Made by a program: the position numbers and the translations under genes
In this document: piece after piece, positions 1 to 5,270 of the stretch
Numbering within the stretch: position 1 is the stretch's first letter
Layout: each line of letters opens with the position of its first letter
Assembly: GCA_030637205.1 (NCBI GenBank)
Contig: DAOVVL010000162.1
Location: 1-5,270, forward strand
Reading direction: 5' to 3'
Source of the DNA: Thalassospiraceae bacterium
Lineage (GTDB): Bacteria; Pseudomonadota; Alphaproteobacteria; Rhodospirillales; Magnetovibrionaceae
DNA length: 5,270 bases
Notes under the pieces: generated by a model
What the model saw: the letters and a program-made list of their open reading frames with translations, nothing else
What the model was told of the DNA's origin: nothing
Database searches by the model: none

Positions 1-1
1 C

Positions 2-1108
2 TTAATCGCGCGCCAAAGGCGTAACAGAAATGGCGCCATTTTGCTGTCGCTTTTGTTGGTTGGGGGTTGCACCTCAATCACGGTGCCAGATGCGCTGAAC
101 CCCACCAAATGGGACTTCTTTTCCGATGCGCCCAGCGCGGTTGCAGTTGAAGGTGAAAATCAGGGCTTGGCTGGCGATAGCGAAGCCCCGGCGCCCGCTG
201 CAAGCACGGCTGCGGCTGATGGCGGATTGAGCAGCGATAGCTCGGCCGTATATGCATCAGACGCCATTGCCCGCCAGGATGCACCGCGCGATGTGTTGAG
301 CGCGTCATCCGATGCACCCACATCGGCCCCGCTAACCTCCCAAGTTGCCGTGACGCCTGAGCGCCCGATGCCGGCCCAGGCACCAGCCCCGGCCCCGGTT
401 CCCACGACGGCTGTGAAAATGGCCGAAGCGCCACCACCACCGGCTGCGGTTGCGCCGCGCCCGGTGATCCAGCCGGCGCCCGTGCCTAAAACTTCCACCC
501 TGCAGGCACCAAGCGCCCCGCAGCTGTCACTGCGCCAGCCTGCCAATGCAATGGCTCCGACCCGTGATACGTTCGAGACCATCGTGATTACATCCGATGG
601 TATTGAAGATCAAAGGCCGTCCGTCATCGTTGCGCCGCAAGCCCAAGCCCCGGCCACTTCAATCGCGCCCACATCAAGTGCGGGCAGCAATGTGCGCTTC
701 CCCCAACCGGGTGCCACCACCAGCGGCACTCCGGCACCGATCAGCGTCGGCGGCATGTTGCGTGTTGCCACCATCTATTTTGCCAACAATTCAGCAGCCC
801 TGGATGCGCGTGAAGGCGATATTCTTTCCGCCGTCGCCCAGCTGCACCGTGAACGCGGTGGGCGGGTTATGGTGGTTGGCCATGCCAGTTCGCGCACTGC
901 CGACATGGAATATGTCAAACACGCCATGACCAACTTCCAGATCTCGCTGGGCCGTGCCAACTCGGTCGCGGCGGGGCTTCGCAGCCGGGGTGTGGCCGAG
1001 GACAATGTCCGGGTCCACGCGGTATCTGACACCGTGCCGCTTTATTTTGAAGTGATGCCGTCGGGTGAAGCTGGAAACCGTCGGGTCGAAATCTATCTGG
1101 CACCTTGA
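2..1108 (+). CDS. OmpA-family outer-membrane lipoprotein with Pro/Ala-rich linker (5' partial)
   Basis: Probably a lipid-anchored cell-envelope protein that tethers the outer membrane to peptidoglycan. The frame is open to the left edge. The first possible start inside the window (TTG at 41) would leave a signal peptide with no positive n-region, whereas the codons before it encode RQRRNRNGA, a good n-region, so the true start is probably outside the window. Residues below count from the TTG at 41. A hydrophobic stretch ends in lipobox VGGC with Cys10. The mature N-terminus carries VPDALNPTKW. Residues about 45-235 are low-complexity, rich in Pro and Ala and probably disordered. Residues about 237-355 form an OmpA-like domain: IYFANNSAALD strand, GHASSRTAD loop at 280, Arg305 in the SLGRA helix, and terminal NRRVEIYL. 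The usual GHTD aspartate is absent, as in some alphaproteobacterial relatives as I recall them. It is separated from the next gene by 144 bases and a hairpin. The family is confident; the exact role is not known. Confidence 0.85.
   Translation, partial: LIARQRRNRNGAILLSLLLVGGCTSITVPDALNPTKWDFFSDAPSAVAVEGENQGLAGDSEAPAPAASTAAADGGLSSDSSAVYASDAIARQDAPRDVLSASSDAPTSAPLTSQVAVTPERPMPAQAPAPAPVPTTAVKMAEAPPPPAAVAPRPVIQPAPVPKTSTLQAPSAPQLSLRQPANAMAPTRDTFETIVITSDGIEDQRPSVIVAPQAQAPATSIAPTSSAGSNVRFPQPGATTSGTPAPISVGGMLRVATIYFANNSAALDAREGDILSAVAQLHRERGGRVMVVGHASSRTADMEYVKHAMTNFQISLGRANSVAAGLRSRGVAEDNVRVHAVSDTVPLYFEVMPSGEAGNRRVEIYLAP
11..70 (+). other. Lipoprotein signal peptide and lipobox
   Basis: Translation in the frame of the OmpA-like gene gives an Arg-rich n-region (RQRRNRN), a hydrophobic core (AILLSLLLV) and the lipobox VGGC, with the acylated Cys encoded at 68-70. 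Signal peptidase II would cut before this Cys. The next residues, Thr-Ser, are not an Asp inner-membrane retention signal by the E. coli rule, so outer-membrane sorting is expected. The start codon itself is not in the window. Confidence 0.8.
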
Positions 1109-1111
1109 GGC

Positions 1112-1129
1112 TTGGGGCGATTGCCCCAA
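1112..1129 (+). terminator. Hairpin after the OmpA-like gene, possible weak terminator
   Basis: A perfect 7-bp inverted repeat, TTGGGGC and GCCCCAA, with a GATT loop begins three bases after the stop codon. No U-tract follows directly; the next T-runs are near 1148-1163, too far for a standard intrinsic terminator. It could still end or stabilise the upstream transcript. Position and pairing are seen; the function is inferred. Confidence 0.45.
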
Positions 1130-1159
1130 AATAACTCGATTTCCCCATTTTTTGGCCTT

Positions 1160-1174
1160 TTTTAGTGCCTAAAA
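1160..1174. repeat. Small A/T-rich inverted repeat in the intergenic gap
   Basis: TTTTAG and CTAAAA flank a TGC centre, giving a perfect 6-bp dyad. It sits about 80 bases upstream of the aminotransferase start. It could be a protein-binding site or chance in an A/T-rich gap; no known operator is recognised. Confidence 0.25.
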
Positions 1175-1191
1175 CAGGGAATAGGGCCTGA

Positions 1192-1225
1192 TTGCACGTT
1201 CTTTCTTTTGCAATGGCTTGTGCAA
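1192..1225. promoter_or_regulatory. Cluster of TTGCA/TGCAA half-sites upstream of the aminotransferase
   Basis: TTGCAC at 1192-1197 and TTGCA at 1208-1212 both pair with GTGCAA at 1220-1225 (TTGCA with its TGCAA part), giving two nested inverted repeats that share the right arm. The cluster ends 27 bases before the ATG, a place where an operator or an alternative leader hairpin could act. The repeats are seen; a regulatory role is a guess. Confidence 0.25.
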
Positions 1226-1252
1226 CGGCTAACCGTCTGGCAAAACTTGCTT

Positions 1253-2476
1253 ATGGAACAGGAATTTCACCGTATCCGGCGTTTGCCGCCTTATGTGTTT
1301 GCCGAGGTAAACACCATGAAGGCGCGTGCCCGCGCGGCTGGTGAAGACATCATCGACTTTGGCATGGGCAATCCCGATCAGCCGACGCCCGCTCACATCG
1401 TTGAAAAGCTGGTTGAAACGGTTGCGAACCCCAAGACCCACCGCTATTCAAACTCGCGCGGTATTCCGGGTTTGCGCAAAGCCTTTTCAGAATATTACGA
1501 GCGCCGCTTTAACGTATCCATTGATCCTGAAAAAGAAGCCATCGTCACGCTGGGTTCCAAAGAAGGGCTGGCCAATCTGGCAAGTGCCGTCACCAGCCCC
1601 GGCGATGTGATCTTGGTGCCCAATCCCAGCTATCCGATCCATCAGTTCGGCTTCATCATTGCAGAAGCCGCGGTGCGCAACATTCCGGTCACGCCCGATG
1701 AGACATTTTTTGAAGCCCTTGAGCTGGCCGTTCAACATTCGGTGCCCAAGCCGCGCATGATCGTGATTAACTATCCCAACAACCCGACAGCCGAGGTTGT
1801 GGATCTGGCATTTTATGAACGCGTGGTGGACTTCTGCCGCTTTCACGAAATTTATGTGCTGTCCGATCTGGCATACTCGGAAATTTATTTCGACAACAAC
1901 CCGCCGCCTTCGATCCTTCAGGTCAAGGGTGCGAAGGACATTGCGGTTGAATTTACATCCATGTCCAAAACGTATTCCATGCCCGGTTGGCGCATCGGAT
2001 TTGGTGCCGGCAACCCGGCGCTGATTGCGGCGCTGACGCGCATTAAATCATATCTGGATTACGGTGCGTTTACGCCCATTCAGGTGGCAGCGGCGGCAGC
2101 CCTGAACGGCCCGCAAGATTGCGTGGATGATATTCGCGCCCTTTATAAAGACCGTCGTGACGTTTTGATCGAAGGTTTGCAGGGCGCCGGTTGGGATGTG
2201 CCCAGCCCGCCCGCGACCATGTTCGCGTGGGCGCCGATCCCGCCCGCGTTCAAGCATCTGGGTTCGCTTGAATTTTCCAAGCTGTTGTTGCGTGAAGCAC
2301 AAGTGGCGGTCGCGCCCGGTATCGGCTTTGGTGAACACGGTAATGATTTTGTGCGCTTTGCGTTTGTAGAAAACAAACACCGCAGCCGTCAGGCGATCCG
2401 TTCCATCAAATCGTTTCTCGATAATTACGATCAGGTTATCGCTGACGCTGAAAAACATCGCGCGGAGGTCCGCTGA
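1253..2476 (+). CDS. alaC: AlaC-like class I/II aminotransferase (PLP-dependent)
   Basis: A cytosolic fold-type I aminotransferase of 407 residues, close in length and sequence to E. coli AlaC (412), which makes alanine from pyruvate using glutamate. Relatives are often labelled LL-diaminopimelate aminotransferase. The N-terminus has the family motif RIRRLPPYVF (7-16), then DFGMGNPD (35-42) and GSKEGL (101-106). PLP contacts are Asn177 in NNPT, Asp205 and Tyr208 in DLAY, Lys239 in SMSKTYS as the Schiff-base lysine, and Arg247 in GWRIG. Arg368 in FVRFAF should bind the substrate carboxylate. All key residues are present, so it should be active. ATG 1253 is chosen because family similarity begins there; an in-frame TTG at 1208 would add 15 residues unlike the family. 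No clear Shine-Dalgarno precedes the ATG. The stop overlaps the hom start by one base, suggesting co-translation. The fold is certain; AlaC activity is likely but another substrate is possible. Confidence 0.9.
   Translation: MEQEFHRIRRLPPYVFAEVNTMKARARAAGEDIIDFGMGNPDQPTPAHIVEKLVETVANPKTHRYSNSRGIPGLRKAFSEYYERRFNVSIDPEKEAIVTLGSKEGLANLASAVTSPGDVILVPNPSYPIHQFGFIIAEAAVRNIPVTPDETFFEALELAVQHSVPKPRMIVINYPNNPTAEVVDLAFYERVVDFCRFHEIYVLSDLAYSEIYFDNNPPPSILQVKGAKDIAVEFTSMSKTYSMPGWRIGFGAGNPALIAALTRIKSYLDYGAFTPIQVAAAAALNGPQDCVDDIRALYKDRRDVLIEGLQGAGWDVPSPPATMFAWAPIPPAFKHLGSLEFSKLLLREAQVAVAPGIGFGEHGNDFVRFAFVENKHRSRQAIRSIKSFLDNYDQVIADAEKHRAEVR
2464..2468 (+). promoter_or_regulatory. Strong ribosome binding site for hom
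   Basis: GGAGG lies within the last codons of the aminotransferase, seven bases before the hom ATG at 2476. With the TGATG stop/start overlap it fixes the hom start and suggests translational coupling. Confidence 0.85.
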
Positions 2477-3768
2477 TGTCCGATATCCTGAAAGTCGCGA
2501 TTGCCGGTCTCGGCACCGTTGGTGTTGGCACCGTCAAGATTTTGCAACAACACGCCGACGTGCTTGCCAAACGCTGTGGCCGCCCGGTCAACATCGTCGC
2601 GATCAGCGCGCGCGATCATAACAAGGATCGCGGTGTCGATCTGTCAGGCTACCAGTGGTATTCCGACGCAGCCGAAATGGCCCGCGATGCTGATTGTGAT
2701 GTGGTGGTGGAACTGATCGGCGGATCGGAAGGTATTGCCAAAGACGCGGTCGAGGCGGCACTGAACGCGGGGCGTCATGTGGTCACGGCCAACAAGGCAC
2801 TGGTGGCGCACCACGGCACCGAACTTGCCTGCCTGGCCGAAAAAAATGGTGTGTCGCTGAATTATGAAGCCGCCGTTGCCGGTGGCATTCCCATCATCAA
2901 GACGGTTCGCGAAGGTCTGGCGGGAAATAGCCTCAGCCGCGTTTATGGCATCCTGAACGGAACATGTAATTACATTCTGACCACCATGCGTGAAACCGGG
3001 CGCGACTTTGATGACGTTCTGGCCGATGCGCAAAAGCTGGGCTACGCCGAAGCCGACCCGGCCTTTGATATTGATGGTGTTGATGCCGCGCACAAGCTGG
3101 CGATCCTGGCGTCCGTTGCATTTGGAACCGAAGTCGATTTTGATGCCGTCCACGTGGAAGGCATTCGCCACATCAACGCCATGGACATCCAGTTTGCTGA
3201 TGAACTGGGTTACAAAATCAAGCTGTTGGGTATCGCCACGAAAGTGAACGCCACCATCGAGCAACGCGTGCATCCGTGCATGGTTCCCGAAGGCGCGCCG
3301 GTATCCACGGTCGAAGGCGTGTTCAACGCGGTGGTCTGTGACGGCGATTTTGTCGATACCATCATGCAGGAAGGCCGCGGCGCCGGCGAAGGCCCGACCG
3401 CATCTGCCGTCATGGCAGACGTTATGGATATTGCGCGCGGAATTTCCGTGCCGACCTTTGCCGTGCCTGCGACGCAACTCCAGAAACTTCCGACCCGGCC
3501 CATGGCTGAACGTCGCGGCGCGTACTATGTGCGCCTGATGCTGGTCGACGAACCCGGCGTGTTCGCCGATGTGGCGGCAGCCCTTCGTGACCATGAGGTT
3601 TCGATGGAACAACTGCTGCAACGCATGCGCGATCCGGGCGAAGCCGTGCCGGTGGTGATCACCACCCACGACACCACCGAAGCCGATATGGTCAACGCGC
3701 TGAACGCCATCGCGGCGCTCGACACCGTGACCGAAGCACCTTGCATGATCCGCATCGAAACCTTTTAG
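2476..3768 (+). CDS. hom: Homoserine dehydrogenase with C-terminal ACT domain
   Basis: Reduces L-aspartate-4-semialdehyde to L-homoserine with NAD(P)H, the branch point to threonine and methionine, in the cytosol. The protein has 430 residues, normal for stand-alone bacterial Hom (no aspartokinase fusion). An N-terminal Rossmann domain begins with GLGTVGVG (11-18) and includes ANKALVA with Lys107. The catalytic domain carries GILNGTCNYIL, the E192-containing YAEADP motif, and DGVDAAHK with Asp203 and Lys207, matching the substrate and catalytic residues of the family. An ACT domain spans about 350-430 (YYVRLMLVDEPGVFADVA onward), the usual site of threonine feedback inhibition. The start is supported by a GGAGG site and a one-base overlap with the aminotransferase. 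recJ follows after 15 bases, so all three are probably on one mRNA. No defect is seen. Confidence 0.97.
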   Translation: MSDILKVAIAGLGTVGVGTVKILQQHADVLAKRCGRPVNIVAISARDHNKDRGVDLSGYQWYSDAAEMARDADCDVVVELIGGSEGIAKDAVEAALNAGRHVVTANKALVAHHGTELACLAEKNGVSLNYEAAVAGGIPIIKTVREGLAGNSLSRVYGILNGTCNYILTTMRETGRDFDDVLADAQKLGYAEADPAFDIDGVDAAHKLAILASVAFGTEVDFDAVHVEGIRHINAMDIQFADELGYKIKLLGIATKVNATIEQRVHPCMVPEGAPVSTVEGVFNAVVCDGDFVDTIMQEGRGAGEGPTASAVMADVMDIARGISVPTFAVPATQLQKLPTRPMAERRGAYYVRLMLVDEPGVFADVAAALRDHEVSMEQLLQRMRDPGEAVPVVITTHDTTEADMVNALNAIAALDTVTEAPCMIRIETF

Positions 3769-3771
3769 GCC

Positions 3772-3775
3772 AAGG
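3772..3775 (+). promoter_or_regulatory. Ribosome binding site for recJ
   Basis: AAGG lies eight bases before ATG 3784, in the 15-base gap after the hom stop. An in-frame GTG at 3775 would overlap this site, so ATG 3784 is the better start. Confidence 0.55.
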
Positions 3776-3783
3776 TGCATTTT

Positions 3784-5270
3784 ATGCCGTCGAGCGCCAA
3801 CCCCCAGGAAGACGCACTTGAGGGCAAGACCTCGTTAACCGGACGCCACTGGACCTTGCGCGAAGTTAATGCGCGCGAAGCACTGGCCATTTCGCAGCGC
3901 CTTCGCGTGCCGGAAATAGTTGGCCGGGTGATGGCGGCGCGCGGTATCGCGCTGGATACGGCTGAAGATTTCCTGTCGCCCCGTCTTAAAACCCATCTGC
4001 CCGACCCTGCACACTTGCTCGATATGGACACGGCGGCTGAGCGCATTGCGCGCGCGGTGATGGAGGGTGACGTGATCGCCATCTTCGGCGCTTACGATGT
4101 CGATGGCGCCACGTCGTCGGCGTTGCTGAAACTGTATCTTCAATCGGTGGGCGGCATCGTGCGGGTGTATATCCCCGATCGCCAGAAAGAAGGCTACGGT
4201 CCAAACACGCAAGCCATGTTGCAACTGAAAGCCGAAGGTGCGGCGGTGGTCGTGACGGTCGATTGCGGCACGGCGGCGTTCGATGCGTTGCAAGCTGCCA
4301 GTGATGCCGGGCTGGACGTGATCGTGGTCGATCACCACGAAGCGCAAACGAAACTTCCCAAGGCGTTGGCGGTGGTCAACCCCAAACGCATTGATGAAAC
4401 CAGTCCGCACACGCAATTGGCGGCGGTGGGCGTTGCGTTTTTAGTGGTGGTGGCGATCAACCGCCAGCTTCGCGAACTAAACTGGTTTTCAGGTGAGCGC
4501 GTGGAGCCTGACCTGACCCAATGGCTGGACATCGTGGCGCTGGGAACCGTGTGCGATGTGGTGTCGTTAAGTGGCGTTAACCGCGCATTGGTATCGCAAG
4601 GCCTGAAGGTCATGGCGAAGCGACGCAATATTGGGCTAAGGGCGTTATCGGACGTGGCCAAGATCAAGGAACTGCCCACCGCCTATCATTTGGGATTCGT
4701 TTTAGGCCCGCGCATCAATGCGGGCGGGCGGGTTGGCCAGTCGGATCTGGGGTCGCGCCTGCTTTCAACTTCCAATGCGGATGAAGCCACGCAACTGGCC
4801 GAGACGCTTGACGCCCTGAACCATGAACGCCGCGCGATTGAGGCCGATGTGCTGGAACAGGCCTTGGCCCAGGTCGAAGGTAAACTGGCGGGCGCTGAGC
4901 CGGGTGCGTTTGTGATGGCGGCGGGCGCGGGCTGGCATCCCGGTGTGGTCGGCATCGTGGCCTCACGATTGAAAGAACGCTTTAACCGCCCGGCGGCGGT
5001 GGTCAGTCTGGATGGGGACGTGGGTACCGCGTCGGCCAGATCTGTCAGCGGTGCGGATTTGGGCGCGGCGGTCATCGCGGCGCGTGAGCAAGAATTGATC
5101 ATCAAGGGCGGCGGTCACGCCATGGCGGCCGGCTTCACCGTGGCAACCGATAAACTGGATGCGCTTGAAGCATTTATATGTGCGCGCATGAAAGCAGCCA
5201 TTGGCGAAAACCAACCCCCGCCAAGCTTGCGCCTTGATGGCCTGTTGGCGCTGGGCGGTGCCAATGTGGC
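3784..5270 (+). CDS. recJ: Single-stranded-DNA-specific 5'-3' exonuclease RecJ (3' partial)
   Basis: RecJ degrades single-stranded DNA 5' to 3' in RecF-pathway recombination, mismatch repair and base-excision repair. The frame is open from ATG 3784 to the right edge: 495 codons of about 600 expected, so the C-terminal end is missing because of the window edge. The N-terminal part has the RecJ segment LSPRLKTHLPDP. The DHH domain shows motif I GAYDVDGATS (102-111; Asp105 and Asp107), motif II VDCGTAAFD (Asp160), motif III VVDHHEA (Asp183, His184, His185) and motif IV LGTVCDVV (Asp258), all expected metal ligands. LGPRINAGGRVG follows, with Arg310 and Asn312. The DHHA1 domain has GWHPGVVGIVASRLKER (His385), ASARSVSG (Arg419) and GGGHAMAAGF (His445). 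Oddity: the first Asp of the usual GDYDxDG is Ala103, encoded by GCT. It lies 15 bases after hom and has no promoter of its own that I can see. The identity is very firm. Confidence 0.96.
   Translation, partial: MPSSANPQEDALEGKTSLTGRHWTLREVNAREALAISQRLRVPEIVGRVMAARGIALDTAEDFLSPRLKTHLPDPAHLLDMDTAAERIARAVMEGDVIAIFGAYDVDGATSSALLKLYLQSVGGIVRVYIPDRQKEGYGPNTQAMLQLKAEGAAVVVTVDCGTAAFDALQAASDAGLDVIVVDHHEAQTKLPKALAVVNPKRIDETSPHTQLAAVGVAFLVVVAINRQLRELNWFSGERVEPDLTQWLDIVALGTVCDVVSLSGVNRALVSQGLKVMAKRRNIGLRALSDVAKIKELPTAYHLGFVLGPRINAGGRVGQSDLGSRLLSTSNADEATQLAETLDALNHERRAIEADVLEQALAQVEGKLAGAEPGAFVMAAGAGWHPGVVGIVASRLKERFNRPAAVVSLDGDVGTASARSVSGADLGAAVIAAREQELIIKGGGHAMAAGFTVATDKLDALEAFICARMKAAIGENQPPPSLRLDGLLALGGANV

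Noticed and set aside
30..32. ATG as a start for the first gene
   Set aside because: It is in a different frame from the lipoprotein and gives a Cys-rich peptide with no recognisable features; the lipoprotein frame continues upstream to the window edge.
361..480. Apparent tandem repeat in the Pro/Ala-rich coding segment
   Set aside because: The similarity comes from repeated Ala and Pro codons; there is no fixed repeat unit or constant period.
1218..1246. Possible promoter TTGTGC, 17-base spacer, CAAAAC
   Set aside because: Each box matches only about three of six consensus bases, no better than chance in this gap.
1208..1252. TTG at 1208 as the aminotransferase start
   Set aside because: It would add 15 residues with no family counterpart, has no better ribosome binding site, and overlaps the inverted-repeat cluster. 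ATG 1253 matches the family N-terminus.
2644..3780. Long open frame of 378 codons on the minus strand, opposite hom
   Set aside because: Its translation is rich in His, Gly, Asp and Arg without any recognisable domain, as expected from the antisense of a GC-biased gene. The + strand holds a complete, well-conserved hom.
3835..4416. Minus-strand open frame of 193 codons opposite recJ
   Set aside because: It lies entirely inside recJ, whose motifs are intact in the + frame, and its translation shows no family features.

Overview
The window reads as a stretch of an alphaproteobacterial chromosome, probably from the Rhodospirillales or a nearby lineage. This is inferred from the gene order (AlaC-type aminotransferase, homoserine dehydrogenase, RecJ), from protein motifs typical of that class, and from a moderately GC-rich base composition. 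The genus cannot be read from the sequence. All supported genes lie on the + strand and cover almost the whole window. I see no tRNA, rRNA, CRISPR array, insertion sequence or phage gene.

Region 1 (2-1108) is an outer-membrane lipoprotein with a lipobox cysteine, a long Pro/Ala-rich linker and a C-terminal OmpA-like peptidoglycan-binding domain. It is cut at its 5' end by the window edge. Region 2 (1109-1252) is the only non-coding gap above 100 bases. It holds a GC-rich hairpin just after the stop codon, a small A/T-rich palindrome and a cluster of TTGCA half-sites ahead of the next gene, with no convincing sigma-70 promoter. Region 3 (1253-5270) looks like one transcription unit: a PLP-dependent class I/II aminotransferase close to AlaC, homoserine dehydrogenase (hom) whose start overlaps the aminotransferase stop by one base, and recJ starting 15 bases after hom and running off the right edge.

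The aminotransferase and hom are probably co-translated and belong to amino-acid metabolism: Hom makes homoserine for threonine and methionine, and the aminotransferase makes alanine or works on a related substrate. RecJ is a 5'-3' single-strand DNA exonuclease for repair and recombination. Its place here reflects conserved gene order, not a shared pathway.

No undescribed biological system is visible. The points most worth a second look are an Asp-to-Ala change in RecJ motif I, a non-canonical peptidoglycan-binding loop in the lipoprotein, the direct hom-recJ junction, and the unusual translation start region of the aminotransferase.
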